The notes beneath the pieces were generated by a model. It saw only the letters and a program-made list of their open reading frames with translations, was not told the DNA's origin and did no database searches. From the NCBI GenBank assembly GCA_018716285.1, contig DVKD01000015.1, forward strand, positions 56,230-120,229: a stretch of 64,000 nucleotides of DNA, written 5' to 3'. Source of the stretch: Candidatus Merdivicinus faecavium. Lineage in GTDB: Bacteria; Bacillota; Clostridia; Oscillospirales; Ruminococcaceae. Shown here one piece after another: positions 1-9,710 of this stretch (position 1 is the stretch's first letter; each line of letters begins with the position of its first letter). The translations under genes and the position numbers were made by a program.

Positions 1-2
1 AC

Positions 3-845
3 GGCTATATTGACAGCGGCGAGATCCTCTTCGAGGGCCAGGACCTGGCCAAGGCCACCAACGAGGAGATGTATAAGATCCGCGGCAACAAGATCTCGGT
101 TATCTTCCAGGAACCGATGACCTCGTTAAACCCCGTATTTACCGTTGAGCGGCAGCTCAACGAGGTTTTCCTCACGCACCAGAAGGTGAATAAGAAGGAA
201 GCTTCCAAGCGCTCGCTCCAAATGCTTCAGGCGGTCAAGATCCCCAATCCCGCCAACGTCCTGAAGCAGTACCCCCATCAGCTTTCGGGCGGAATGCGCC
301 AGCGCGTCATGATCGCGATGGCGCTCGGCTGCCAGCCGAAGGTGCTCATCGCCGACGAGCCGACTACCGCCCTCGACGTCACCATCCAGGCCCAGATCCT
401 CAAGCTGATGAACGATCTGAAGGAGCAGAACGGCACCTCCATCCTCTTCATCACCCACGACCTCGGCGTCATCAACGAGATGGCCGACGACGTCGCCGTC
501 ATGTACTGCGGCCAGGTGGTCGAGATGGCCCCTGTGGAGACGATTTTCGGCGAAAATCCCTACTCCCACCCCTACACCGAAGGGCTGATGAACTCCATCC
601 CGCGGCTCAATACCCCCACCGGCGTGCGGCTGGACGCCATTCCCGGCGCAGTGCCGCATCCGCTTGACCTGCCCAAGGGCTGCAAATTTGCGCCGCGCTG
701 CAAGTACGCGACCAGCCGCTGCATGGAGCAGGAACCGGAGCTCTATCAGATCGAAGGCAACCACCAGGTCCGGTGCTTCTACCCCTGCAAGGGCGACCGC
801 ACCAAGGAGATCGAACAGCTGAAGGAGGCGCAACATGCAAACTAA
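3..845 (+). CDS. oppD: Oligopeptide/dipeptide ABC transporter ATP-binding protein (OppD-like), 5' end outside window
   Basis: Frame is open to the window edge; signature [15 protein letters not shown], Walker [14 protein letters not shown]-terminal [10 protein letters not shown] oligopeptide-binding motif. Confidence 0.93.
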   Translation, partial: GYIDSGEILFEGQDLAKATNEEMYKIRGNKISVIFQEPMTSLNPVFTVERQLNEVFLTHQKVNKKEASKRSLQMLQAVKIPNPANVLKQYPHQLSGGMRQRVMIAMALGCQPKVLIADEPTTALDVTIQAQILKLMNDLKEQNGTSILFITHDLGVINEMADDVAVMYCGQVVEMAPVETIFGENPYSHPYTEGLMNSIPRLNTPTGVRLDAIPGAVPHPLDLPKGCKFAPRCKYATSRCMEQEPELYQIEGNHQVRCFYPCKGDRTKEIEQLKEAQHAN

Positions 846-2406
846 CCAGACTGAAAAGAAGGTGCTGCTGCGCATTTCCCACCTCAAGCAGTGGTTCCCG
901 GTCAAAAAGACCACCATCGGCGGCGAACAGCTCTATGTCCGCGCCAACGACGATATTTCGCTCGACATCTATGAGGGCGAGACCCTCGGCCTTGTCGGCG
1001 AGAGCGGCTGCGGCAAGTCCACCCTCGGGCGGGTTCTGCTCCAGCTTTACCACCAGACCGAAGGCAAGACCATGTATTACGGCCGCACCATCGACTCCCT
1101 TGCCCCCGCTTATGTGGAAAAGACCTTAAAACACCTCGAGAGCGGCCGCGCCAAACTCCGCGAGCTGGAAGCGAAGCGCGACAAGCTCGTCCGGGAGTAC
1201 GAATCCCTCGACGAGACCTCCCGCCGCGCCAAAAAGGCGGAGAAGGACAAGGCCGTCAAGGAGGCGCACAGCCTCTTCCTCGATATGGCGCAGCTGGTCG
1301 GCGGCTTCCTCGCCCTCGACGATTTGAAGCCGGTTTCCGAGCTGTTTTTGCAGGAATACCGCTCCGCGGCAGCCCTCCACAAAATGCGGGAGGCGCGCGA
1401 CCTCGTCCAGATCGACCGCAACGCCGTCGAAGGGCGCCGCGATGCCGCCAAGCAGAAGGGCAAAAACGCCGCTTCCCTCGAAGCAAAACTGCGCAAGCTG
1501 GATGCGGACCTCAAAGCCCGCGATGAAAAGATCGCCGCCGGGGAGGCAGAGCTTGCGAAGATCCGCACCGAGATTGAGTCGCTGCGGATTCAGAATGCCG
1601 GCAAGGGCAAGTTCGACGAGTACGAGCGTTACCGCGACGACGGCATCGACCTCGCGAAGCTGGGCTATAAGGAAATGCGGCAGCTCCGCAAGGATCTCCA
1701 GCTGATCTTCCAGGACCCCTATTCTTCGCTGAACCCCCGCATGACGGTCGGGCAGATCATCGGCGAGGGTCTGCTTGCCCACAACTTTTTCCAGAAAAAC
1801 GACGACCGGATGATGGATTACGTCATGCAGGTCATGGAGAACTGCGGACTTTCCTCCTATATGATCCACCGCTACCCGCACCAGTTCTCGGGCGGCCAGC
1901 GGCAGCGCATCGGCATCGCCCGTTCGCTGGCGGTCAAGCCGAAGTTTGTGGTCTGCGACGAGGCGGTCTCGGCCCTCGACGTTTCCATCCAGTCCCAGGT
2001 CATCAACCTGCTCCAGGACCTCAAGGAGCAGGAGCACCTGACCTACCTCTTCATCACCCATGACCTGAGCGTCGTCAAGTATATCAGCGACCGGATCGCG
2101 GTCATGTACCTGGGCAACGTCGTCGAGCTGGCGCGGTCGGAGGACCTCTTTGCCCATCCCCTCCACCCCTATACCGAGGCGCTGCTGCTCGCCATCCCGA
2201 CCACCGACCTCGACCACCGCAAGCAGATCGTGCCGCTGGAGGGCGACATCCCCAGCCCCATCAAGCCGCCCAAGGGCTGCAAGTTCCACACCCGCTGCAA
2301 GTACGCGACCGACCTCTGCCGGGAGGTCGTCCCCGATTTTGTTGAGGCGGAACCCGGCCATTTTGTCGCCTGCCACCACATCCTCGACCACAAGGTCATC
2401 GAGTAA
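835..2406 (+). CDS. oppF: Oligopeptide ABC transporter ATP-binding protein (OppF-like) with long coiled-coil insertion
   Basis: Walker A GESGCGKST, IFQDPYSSLNPRMTVG, FSGGQRQRIGIARSL, CDEAVSALD, CKFHTRCKYAT; extra charged helical block between Walker A and Q-loop. Confidence 0.93.
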   Translation: MQTNQTEKKVLLRISHLKQWFPVKKTTIGGEQLYVRANDDISLDIYEGETLGLVGESGCGKSTLGRVLLQLYHQTEGKTMYYGRTIDSLAPAYVEKTLKHLESGRAKLRELEAKRDKLVREYESLDETSRRAKKAEKDKAVKEAHSLFLDMAQLVGGFLALDDLKPVSELFLQEYRSAAALHKMREARDLVQIDRNAVEGRRDAAKQKGKNAASLEAKLRKLDADLKARDEKIAAGEAELAKIRTEIESLRIQNAGKGKFDEYERYRDDGIDLAKLGYKEMRQLRKDLQLIFQDPYSSLNPRMTVGQIIGEGLLAHNFFQKNDDRMMDYVMQVMENCGLSSYMIHRYPHQFSGGQRQRIGIARSLAVKPKFVVCDEAVSALDVSIQSQVINLLQDLKEQEHLTYLFITHDLSVVKYISDRIAVMYLGNVVELARSEDLFAHPLHPYTEALLLAIPTTDLDHRKQIVPLEGDIPSPIKPPKGCKFHTRCKYATDLCREVVPDFVEAEPGHFVACHHILDHKVIE

Positions 2407-2418
2407 GGCGGGGACGCG

Positions 2419-2628
2419 ATGTTCAATCTCTTCCGAAACCGCAGGCTGGAGCGCAACCTCCGTGTCGAAGAAAGCGAGGAGCGCTTTCGCAAGCAGCTTG
2501 ACGAGACGCCGCTTGAAAAGAAGGACATCCCCGCGATGATCATTGCGGCCTTTCTCGTCCTGCTGCCGGCCGTACTCGTGACCTTCGGCCTGATTGTGCT
2601 GCTGATGTATCTTTTTTTCTTCCATTAA
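2419..2628 (+). CDS. Small membrane protein, 69 aa, function unknown
   Basis: Short ORF directly after oppF in the same orientation; hydrophobic C-terminal helix IIAAFLVLLPAVLVTFGLIVLLMYLFFFH. Confidence 0.6.
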   Translation: MFNLFRNRRLERNLRVEESEERFRKQLDETPLEKKDIPAMIIAAFLVLLPAVLVTFGLIVLLMYLFFFH

Positions 2629-2647
2629 CTGCCGTTTTTCGGCGCAA

Positions 2648-2683
2648 AAATCCCCGCGCAGGTGCTGCCCGCGCGGGGATTTC
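2648..2683. terminator. Rho-independent-type hairpin between oppF operon and convergent anti-sigma-like gene
   Basis: AAATCCCCGCGC-loop-GCGCGGGGATTT. Confidence 0.75.
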
Positions 2684-2700
2684 ACTTTTGCCGATACAGT

Positions 2701-3570
2701 TTACAGGGCTGCCGCCAGGAGATCCGCGAGCTCCCCGTCCGCAGGGTAGGCGATCTCCCCAAGGAGGAGAAGCCCATCGTCGGGGTACCAGACGAGCCGG
2801 AAGGAGAGCCCGTTCGGGAGGACGGCGGACAGTTCCGCGGCCGCCGTTCCCTCGGGTATTGTGCCGGAGGGGATGAGGGCCGCCAGCAGCGGGCCCGCAG
2901 AGTCCGGGAGGGCGCTGCCCGCCAATTCGGCGGAGATTCCTTCCCCGTCAAAGCCGTAAAGCGCGCCCAGGGTCATCCCTTCCGCCCCGCCGCTGCAAAG
3001 GAGGAAGGAGAGCTCCTCCTCACTTTGGAGCAGCCGGACGGCCGGCACCTCCGCAAGCGGGAGGTAGGCGTAGACCATCCCGGCCGCTGTTTCTCCCAGA
3101 AGGTCGCCGCGGTCAGCCTCCGCAGGGGATTCCGGCAGGCCGGTTTCCGCTAAGAGGGCCGGGTCCGAAACGACCGTGTAGCGGATGCCGTCCAGCTCGC
3201 AGCCGGTATCCAGTATGGCCGTTTCCAGCCCCACGCCCAGCTTGTTTTCCCGCGCGCTGTCTGACGCGTCTTCCGCACTGCCCATCTGGGCTTCGGCAGC
3301 CGCGGCGGAAGATTCCGCGGCGGAGGACGCCTCCGGCGCTGTCGAATAGGCGGCAGAGCTGCTTGTGCTGCCCGAAGTGTTGGTCTCGACCCCGTTCAGG
3401 CGGACATATATCAGGCCGCCCGCAGCGATGACCATCAGGCAGGCGGCAGCAGAGAGCCAGCGCAGGGCAGTCCGGGCAGGACGCGCCTTTGCGGGGGTAT
3501 AGTCCTCCGCCTCGGTGAGGAAGCGGTCGTCGATCTCTCCGATCGCTTCGAACAGCTTTAAGGATTTCAC
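2701..3570 (-). CDS. Membrane-anchored anti-sigma-factor-like protein
   Basis: Single TM helix after short cytosolic N-terminus; overlaps 3' end of ECF sigma gene. Confidence 0.55.
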   Translation of the reverse strand: MKSLKLFEAIGEIDDRFLTEAEDYTPAKARPARTALRWLSAAACLMVIAAGGLIYVRLNGVETNTSGSTSSSAAYSTAPEASSAAESSAAAAEAQMGSAEDASDSARENKLGVGLETAILDTGCELDGIRYTVVSDPALLAETGLPESPAEADRGDLLGETAAGMVYAYLPLAEVPAVRLLQSEEELSFLLCSGGAEGMTLGALYGFDGEGISAELAGSALPDSAGPLLAALIPSGTIPEGTAAAELSAVLPNGLSFRLVWYPDDGLLLLGEIAYPADGELADLLAAAL

Positions 3571-4127
3571 AGGGAAATTCCCTCCTTTGTCAGATAATCG
3601 CGGAGCTTTTTCCGCAGGCGGAAGAGCATCGAGGCCGCCTTGCTGGTGCTCATCCCGGTGCGGGCGGCGACCTCCTCGATGGAGTCGGCGAACCAGTAGC
3701 GCCGGACAAAAACCGTCCGCTGCTCCCGCGTGAGGGTGTCGAGAAAAGCGCTCAGCAGGCCGCCGAGGGCGCGGGCGTCAACCGTCTCCTCAAGGGTGCC
3801 GCCAGCCGGGAGGCAGTCCTCGAGCTCCGAGAGGAGGACGCCGGTCTCGCCGCCGCCCCGCTTGGCCGCGTGGCGCTTCTGCCAGCAGTGGAGCGAGATG
3901 TTGCGGGTGATTTTTCCCAAAAAGGCGGAAAAAATGGATGGGCGCTGGGGCGGGATGGCGTTCCAGACGCCGAGGTAGGCGTCGCTGACGCACTCCTCAG
4001 CGTCCTGCGGATCGTGCAGAATATTCATGGAGATACGGCGGCAGTAGCTGCCGTATTTTTGATCGGTCTGGGCAATGGCCTCCTCTGAACGGTTCCAGTA
4101 GAGATCGATGATCTGAGAGTCGTCCAT
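3567..4127 (-). CDS. ECF-type RNA polymerase sigma factor
   Basis: Region 2 DAEECVSDAYLGVWNAIPP and region 4 LTREQRTVFVRRYWFADSIEEVAARTGMSTSKAASMLFRLRKKLRDYL. Confidence 0.9.
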   Translation of the reverse strand: MDDSQIIDLYWNRSEEAIAQTDQKYGSYCRRISMNILHDPQDAEECVSDAYLGVWNAIPPQRPSIFSAFLGKITRNISLHCWQKRHAAKRGGGETGVLLSELEDCLPAGGTLEETVDARALGGLLSAFLDTLTREQRTVFVRRYWFADSIEEVAARTGMSTSKAASMLFRLRKKLRDYLTKEGISL

Positions 4128-4241
4128 CAGGCAGCCTCCTTCCTATTATAATAGACCCGTTTTCGGGCGTTTGATTGCATTGCCGGGCAAATTTCCCGCA
4201 TAACGGCCCGACCGCTGCCCATACTCTGCGGGAAAGGGTGT

Positions 4242-5153
4242 GTGATTATGGGCGCGGAGCGCAACCGGGAGAAAAAGGAACGGTCTTCCTTCGGAATTTT
4301 TATGATATCCTTCAGCATCAGCCTGACGGTGCTGCTGGCAGTCGTGCTGGCGGTGATGTCGGCGGTATTCGGGCCTCTCGGCAGCAGCCGGACCGGCCAG
4401 GAATCCGCTCCCGAAGCCGCCGAAGCGGGGCTTTCCTACCGCCCGGACGCAGCGGCCGGCTTGAACCTTCTGGTGGTAAGCGTGCGGGAGCGGAGCGACG
4501 CGCCCCACGCCTTCACCCTCTGCCGGTTCGACCCTGCCAACGACCGGATCCTCCTCGTCCCCATTCCGCCCGAGACAGTGACGACGGTCCAGGCCCGCAC
4601 CGACACCTTTGCCGGGCATTACGGCTACGCCGGCTCGGCAAACGCGCGGCTGGCGGCCGAAAACCTGCTGGGCTGCACAGTCGGCCGCTATGTGCGGCTG
4701 AGCAGGGGAGGGGCTGTCAACCTGATCGACGCGCTGGGCGGCCTCACCTATCATTTTGACGAGGGCTACGAGACGGACACGGTCTCCGTCCCGGCTGGCA
4801 CCCATCTCTTAAACGGCGAGCTGCTCTACGAGGTGGCGAACGCCGCCCCCGCGGATGTGCAGGCGGAAAACTGGCGGCTCACCCTGGCCGGGGAGCTGCT
4901 CGTGCAGCAGCTTGACGCCGAAGCCGACGACCGGCTGGATTACCTGATGGAGGTTTTCTGGAACAACACCGACACCGACCTGTCCCAGTTTGATTATACC
5001 ACAAGACGCAAGGCTTTGACATACTTTTTGGAAAATGAAGAAAAACGGGTGGAGATTTTCCCGCTTTCCGGCAGCTGGAACCCGGAACACACCGAGTTTG
5101 TCCCCAGCGAGCAGGTGCTGAGCGAGCTGCGGGGGATGTTCGAAGGGGAATAG
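4242..5153 (+). CDS. LytR-CpsA-Psr (LCP)-like protein, divergent
   Basis: N-terminal TM, LVVSVR...PIPPETV...LIDALGGLTY pattern of LCP domains with altered IPRDT motif. Confidence 0.6.
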   Translation: MIMGAERNREKKERSSFGIFMISFSISLTVLLAVVLAVMSAVFGPLGSSRTGQESAPEAAEAGLSYRPDAAAGLNLLVVSVRERSDAPHAFTLCRFDPANDRILLVPIPPETVTTVQARTDTFAGHYGYAGSANARLAAENLLGCTVGRYVRLSRGGAVNLIDALGGLTYHFDEGYETDTVSVPAGTHLLNGELLYEVANAAPADVQAENWRLTLAGELLVQQLDAEADDRLDYLMEVFWNNTDTDLSQFDYTTRRKALTYFLENEEKRVEIFPLSGSWNPEHTEFVPSEQVLSELRGMFEGE

Positions 5154-5234
5154 CTTGACAGCCGGGGGGAAATGTGCTATCATTGGGAAAACATTTTTCC
5201 AAAAGAATGGACGGCAGGAAAGAAGGACACCGGC

Positions 5235-6086
5235 ATGAAGGAAAGCAGGGAACAGGTGCGCGCCTTTTACGAGGGCGCGGCGCAGGCGGAGTGGAAGCGG
5301 CTCGACGGCTATGCGCCGGAATTTGAGATCAATCTACGGATGATGGAGCGGTATCTCCGCCCCGGCGACCGGGTGCTCGACATCGGCGGCGGGCCGGGGC
5401 GGTACGCCTTGGCGCTTGCCCGGAGAGGGTGCGCGGTCACCCTTGTCGACCTCTCCTCCGCCAATGCGGAGCTGGCCGCGGCAAAGGCGGCCGAAGCGGG
5501 GCTTCCGATCACCGCGATGCAGGGGGACGCGCTGGAGCTGGACGCCCTCCATCTGGGAAAATTTGACCATGTGCTGCTGATGGGGCCGCTCTACCACCTC
5601 CTCGAAGAAGAGGAGCGGAAAGAGGCGGTGCGGCAGGCGCTTTCCCGCCTGAAACCCGGCGGGACGCTCTTTGCCGCCTTCATTTCCCAGTCTGCCAACC
5701 TCATCGACCTGCTGCGGGGGTATCCGGCAGAGATCCTGCGCGGCGCCCCGGAGGAGGAAGCCTGGCTGCAGAACCTGCTGGAGGGCAGGGCTTACGCGGG
5801 CGGGGGCTTCACCCAGGTCTACTTCGAGCAGGTCAGCGGCATTCTGCCCTTTTTCGCCCAATTCCCGCTGGAAACGCTGCATTTCCTCTCCAGCGAGGGA
5901 ATACTGGCTCCCTTCCGCCATTCTCTGCAAAGCCAGCCGCAGGAGGTGCGGGAACGGTGGCTGGACATCGCCTTCCGGCTCTGCGAGCGGGAGGAATTTC
6001 TCGCCTACGGCGAGCACCTGCTTTATATCGGGCGGCTCACCGCCCCTTTTCCGGCCGGGGAGACCCCGGGAGGAGCTGCCTGCTGA
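5235..6086 (+). CDS. Class I SAM-dependent methyltransferase
   Basis: VLDIGGGPGRYALALARRG motif I; MGPLYHLLEEEERKEAVRQALSRLKPGG. Confidence 0.88.
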   Translation: MKESREQVRAFYEGAAQAEWKRLDGYAPEFEINLRMMERYLRPGDRVLDIGGGPGRYALALARRGCAVTLVDLSSANAELAAAKAAEAGLPITAMQGDALELDALHLGKFDHVLLMGPLYHLLEEEERKEAVRQALSRLKPGGTLFAAFISQSANLIDLLRGYPAEILRGAPEEEAWLQNLLEGRAYAGGGFTQVYFEQVSGILPFFAQFPLETLHFLSSEGILAPFRHSLQSQPQEVRERWLDIAFRLCEREEFLAYGEHLLYIGRLTAPFPAGETPGGAAC

Positions 6087-7407
6087 CCCTGCGGTAGTAG
6101 AGGAGCCCCGCCGCGTCGGCCAGAAACCAGCCGATGGGGATGGCCCACCAGATCCCGGGCAGGCCGATTGCGGGGATCGGGGCGAGAAGGTAGGCGAGCG
6201 CCACCCTTGTCCCCAATGAAATGACGGTCAGCACGACCGAAATGCCCGGCCGGCCCAGCCCACGGTACAGGCCGTAGAGCAGGAACAGGCAGCCGATGCC
6301 GCAGTAGCAGGCCCCCTCAATCTGCAGGTAGCGCACCCCTTCGGCGATGATGGCCGTTTCGGACGGGTCGACAAAGATGCACATGAGCTGCGGCGCAAAG
6401 ACAAACACCCCCACCGAAATGACCACGCAGAAGAGGAAGGCCGTCAAAATCGCGGCCCGCAGCCCGCGCCGGATCCGCTCGCCCTCCCGCGCCCCGGTAT
6501 TCTGGGCGATGAAGGTAGAGAAGGCGTTGCCGAAGTCCTGCACCGGCATATAGGCAAAGGAGTCGATCTTGACCGCCGCCGCAAAAGCCGCGATGACGGT
6601 CACGCCGAAGCTGTTGACCAGCCCCTGGATCATCAGGATGCCGAAATTCATGACCGACTGCTGGACGCAGGTCAGGAGGGAGTAGCTCGCGATCTGCCGC
6701 AGGATCCTCCGGTCAAACCGCAGGTGCCGCCGCGAAAACCGGAAGAGCGGCGCCCGCAGCAGGGTGTAGAGGGCGAGCCCGAAGGCCGACACCGCCTGCG
6801 CGATGATGGTCGCCCAGGCCGCGCCTGCAACCCCCATATTGCCCTGGATGATGAAAACAAGATCCAGGACGACGTTTAAGACAGCCGCCACTGCCAGCAG
6901 GACGAGCGGCATCGCCGAGTTGCCGATGGCCCGCAGCCAGGCGGCGAAGTAGTTGTAGAGGAAGGTGAAGACGATGCCGATGAAAATGACCTGCAAATAG
7001 TCGCGGGTCATGCCGTAGATCTCGGCCGGGATCTGCATCAGCCGGAGGATGGGGTCGAGCAGCAGCAGGGCCGCCCCTTCGATGAGGACGGTCAGCAGGG
7101 CGATAAGGCCGAAGGAGAGGACGCTCGCCGTCTTGAGGGCGTCTTCCTCCCCTGCGCCGAAGAGCATCGAGAGCAGGACGCCGCTCCCCATGCAGAGCCC
7201 CAGCAGGATGGAGGTTACAAAGGTCATGAGGGTGTAGGACGCGCCGACCGCCGCCAGCGCGTCCGGGCCGAGCACCCGGCCGACGATGAGGGTGTCGGCG
7301 ACGTTGTAAAACTGCTGTAAGAGGTTCCCGGCGATCATCGGGAGGGCAAAGAGGAGCATCGAGCGGGCCACAGGGCCCCGGGTCAGATTGCGGTTCAAGG
7401 GAAGCAT
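6037..7407 (-). CDS. MATE family efflux transporter
   Basis: LFALPMIAGNLLQQFYNVADTLIVGRVLG and 12-TM pattern. Confidence 0.94.
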   Translation of the reverse strand: MLPLNRNLTRGPVARSMLLFALPMIAGNLLQQFYNVADTLIVGRVLGPDALAAVGASYTLMTFVTSILLGLCMGSGVLLSMLFGAGEEDALKTASVLSFGLIALLTVLIEGAALLLLDPILRLMQIPAEIYGMTRDYLQVIFIGIVFTFLYNYFAAWLRAIGNSAMPLVLLAVAAVLNVVLDLVFIIQGNMGVAGAAWATIIAQAVSAFGLALYTLLRAPLFRFSRRHLRFDRRILRQIASYSLLTCVQQSVMNFGILMIQGLVNSFGVTVIAAFAAAVKIDSFAYMPVQDFGNAFSTFIAQNTGAREGERIRRGLRAAILTAFLFCVVISVGVFVFAPQLMCIFVDPSETAIIAEGVRYLQIEGACYCGIGCLFLLYGLYRGLGRPGISVVLTVISLGTRVALAYLLAPIPAIGLPGIWWAIPIGWFLADAAGLLYYRRVSRQLLPGSPRPEKGR

Positions 7408-7553
7408 CCTTTCTTCTGTCGTTATCTTCCATCATAACAGGAAAAGGGCCGTCCGTCAATGCTCGGGGCGGCGCATCCGCTGCAAAAATCAAAAACCGTC
7501 TCATTGCATCCGGGGCCGCGGTATGCTATCATAGAGCCAGGAGGTGGAACCAA

Positions 7554-8045
7554 ATGGCAAACGAGGACCAAAAGGATTTCAACGCGATGCTCCGAGACAA
7601 TGCGGGGATGCCCCGGATCCAGATCGTCACCGATGCGGAAACGATCCGCAGATACGGCGGGGAGCGGATGTTTTTCGCGCCGCCCGCCGCCTATGACGCG
7701 ATCATGAAGGCCGTCCCTCGCGGGAAGCTGCTGACCGTCGGCGCGATTCGGGAGTACCTGGCCGCCCAGAACGGCGCGGACTTTACCGACCCGATCACCG
7801 CGGGAATCTTCGTCTCCATCGCGGCCTGGGCGAGCTTCCAGCGCGCTGCGGATGAGACGCCCTACTGGCGCACCCTCAAGGCCGGCGGAGAATTAAACCC
7901 CAAATACCCGGGCGGGGTCGAGGCGCAGAGGGAACGGCTCGAGGCGGAAGGGCACGCGGTCATCCGCAGGGGGAGGACCCGCATCCGGTATTATGTCCGG
8001 GATTATGAGAAAGCCCTCTTTGACCTGCGGGAGCTGCGGGGATAA
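7554..8045 (+). CDS. MGMT-family / alkyltransferase-like protein lacking active-site Cys
   Basis: VPRGKLLTVGAIREYLAAQNGADFTDPITAGIFVSIAAW...TPYWRTLKAGGELNPKYPGGVEAQRERLEAEG. Confidence 0.7.
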   Translation: MANEDQKDFNAMLRDNAGMPRIQIVTDAETIRRYGGERMFFAPPAAYDAIMKAVPRGKLLTVGAIREYLAAQNGADFTDPITAGIFVSIAAWASFQRAADETPYWRTLKAGGELNPKYPGGVEAQRERLEAEGHAVIRRGRTRIRYYVRDYEKALFDLRELRG

Positions 8046-8079
8046 AGAGGTGGCGGCAGCCGTCAGGCTGCCGCCCTTT

Positions 8080-8793
8080 TTACTGTGATTCCGATCTCCT
8101 GCGGCTTCTGCTGCGGCAGCACTCTGTGACCACGCCCGCCGCGATGGAGAGGAGGAAGCTCCCGCCCCAGACCGCCCAGCCGTAGTCCCCATGCCCGTAC
8201 GCCGCCCCTTCGGGGTTGGGACCGAAGGCGATGCCCAGCAGCAGCCCCAGGACAAACCCGGCAAAGGCCGCGCAGGAAAACCCCCGCTTCCCAAACAGCG
8301 CGGGGATGACCGTTATCGCCATTGCCCACCAGAAAAGGCCGCTGCTCAGAAGCCAGCCGTACAGGTAGCTGTGTTCCCCGGAGGGTTTGGCGGAGAAGAG
8401 CCAGCCGGTTATGCTGGCTTCCGGGCCGCTGCACCAGATGATGCGTCCGGCCAGGTAGACGGCCAGGTATCCGGCGGCAGCCAGCGCGGCGGCCAGGGTA
8501 TTTTCCTTCAAACGCCGGCGCTTGGCGGCCCGCTGCTTCTCCTCCTCCTCTTTTTGGAGGCGGAAAAGCTCTGCCGCGACAGACGGCCGCTCCTCGTCCT
8601 CCGGCGCAAGCAGCAGGCCGGCCGTCGTCCCGAAGATCCCGGCCAGCTTCAGCAGGTTTTCGGTGCTGGGGGCAGACTGTCCCGCCTCCCATTTGGTCAC
8701 AGCCTGGCGGCTGACCCCTGCAAGCTCGGCGAGCTTTTCCTGCGATAGGCCCGCCTTCTGCCTGCACGATTTGATCCGTTCACCCAGCGTCAT
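8080..8793 (-). CDS. Helix-turn-helix (XRE) regulator with C-terminal membrane domain
   Basis: LGERIKSCRQKAGLSQEKLAELAGVSRQAVTKWEAGQSAPS followed by TM helices. Confidence 0.88.
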   Translation of the reverse strand: MTLGERIKSCRQKAGLSQEKLAELAGVSRQAVTKWEAGQSAPSTENLLKLAGIFGTTAGLLLAPEDEERPSVAAELFRLQKEEEEKQRAAKRRRLKENTLAAALAAAGYLAVYLAGRIIWCSGPEASITGWLFSAKPSGEHSYLYGWLLSSGLFWWAMAITVIPALFGKRGFSCAAFAGFVLGLLLGIAFGPNPEGAAYGHGDYGWAVWGGSFLLSIAAGVVTECCRSRSRRRSESQ

Positions 8794-8947
8794 GATTTGT
8801 CAGCTCCTTTCTCACACCTGTATTATACCGGAAATCCCCGCTTTCTGCTACCAACTATCCGGCAACTATCGGTTGCCGCCCCCGTTTGCCATGCAAAAAG
8901 GCCGCCATCCGGGCACGGATGACAGCCCTGTTTCCTGTCAGGTTTTC

Positions 8948-9691
8948 TCAAAACCGCCCGTCCAGCAGGATGAGCAGGCGGGTCATCCCGAAGCAGGCCG
9001 CGACCGGCAGCAGCAGGGTGATCCAGCCGCAGATGCCGATGAGCAGGACGGTGCCCAGGAAGATGCCGAGCGAGATGAGGACCAGCAGCGGAATGACGAC
9101 ATAATAATTCATGGTCGCCCCCAGGTCCCGGTAAAGGCGGACGAGCAGGGTCAGGACGCTGCCGTCGGCGGCCTCCTTGATGACCGCGACCTTGAGGTTC
9201 ACAAGCATCTCCAGAATGGAACGGAAGGCGCCGTTTCCGACCCCATCCGCGATGAGTCTCTGCGAGGTGCCGCCCAGGTAAAGGTCGACCGGCCCGATCC
9301 AGAAGGCACCCAGCCCGAACCGCGCGAAGGCGATGCCGAACACGCCTAAGAAAAGCAGCGGCATCCCGACCCATTTGAGCATGATGGCAAAGGGGCGGCC
9401 CACCTTTTTCCCCAATACAAAAGAGACGGCCAGGACGACCAGCCCGAGCACAAGAAAGAGGATGTCAAGCCCCCGGATGAAGTCCAGCACGGCCTGCGCG
9501 TAAAAGGAAAAGAGGACCGAGAGCAGCCCGAACACAATGGCGAAGAGGCAGACCCGCGCCACCGGCGAGCTCGGCCCGAATTCCAGTATTTCCAGGACGG
9601 TCATCGGGGTGTCGTACTCGATCCGGTAAAGGCCGGAGCGGCTGCGCTCCCCGCGCCAGTCGCGTCTTTTTTCTGTCGTTTTCCGTTCCAA
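8948..9691 (-). CDS. Multi-pass membrane protein of unknown function (start uncertain)
   Basis: Several hydrophobic segments; TTG start with a Shine-Dalgarno-like GGAGG just upstream. Confidence 0.6.
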   Translation of the reverse strand: MERKTTEKRRDWRGERSRSGLYRIEYDTPMTVLEILEFGPSSPVARVCLFAIVFGLLSVLFSFYAQAVLDFIRGLDILFLVLGLVVLAVSFVLGKKVGRPFAIMLKWVGMPLLFLGVFGIAFARFGLGAFWIGPVDLYLGGTSQRLIADGVGNGAFRSILEMLVNLKVAVIKEAADGSVLTLLVRLYRDLGATMNYYVVIPLLVLISLGIFLGTVLLIGICGWITLLLPVAACFGMTRLLILLDGRF

Positions 9692-9710
9692 TGGAAAACC
9701 TCCTTTGCAG

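Noticed and set aside
1126-2685. 519-aa minus-strand ORF
   Set aside because: Antisense to oppF, no recognisable domain; shadow ORF.
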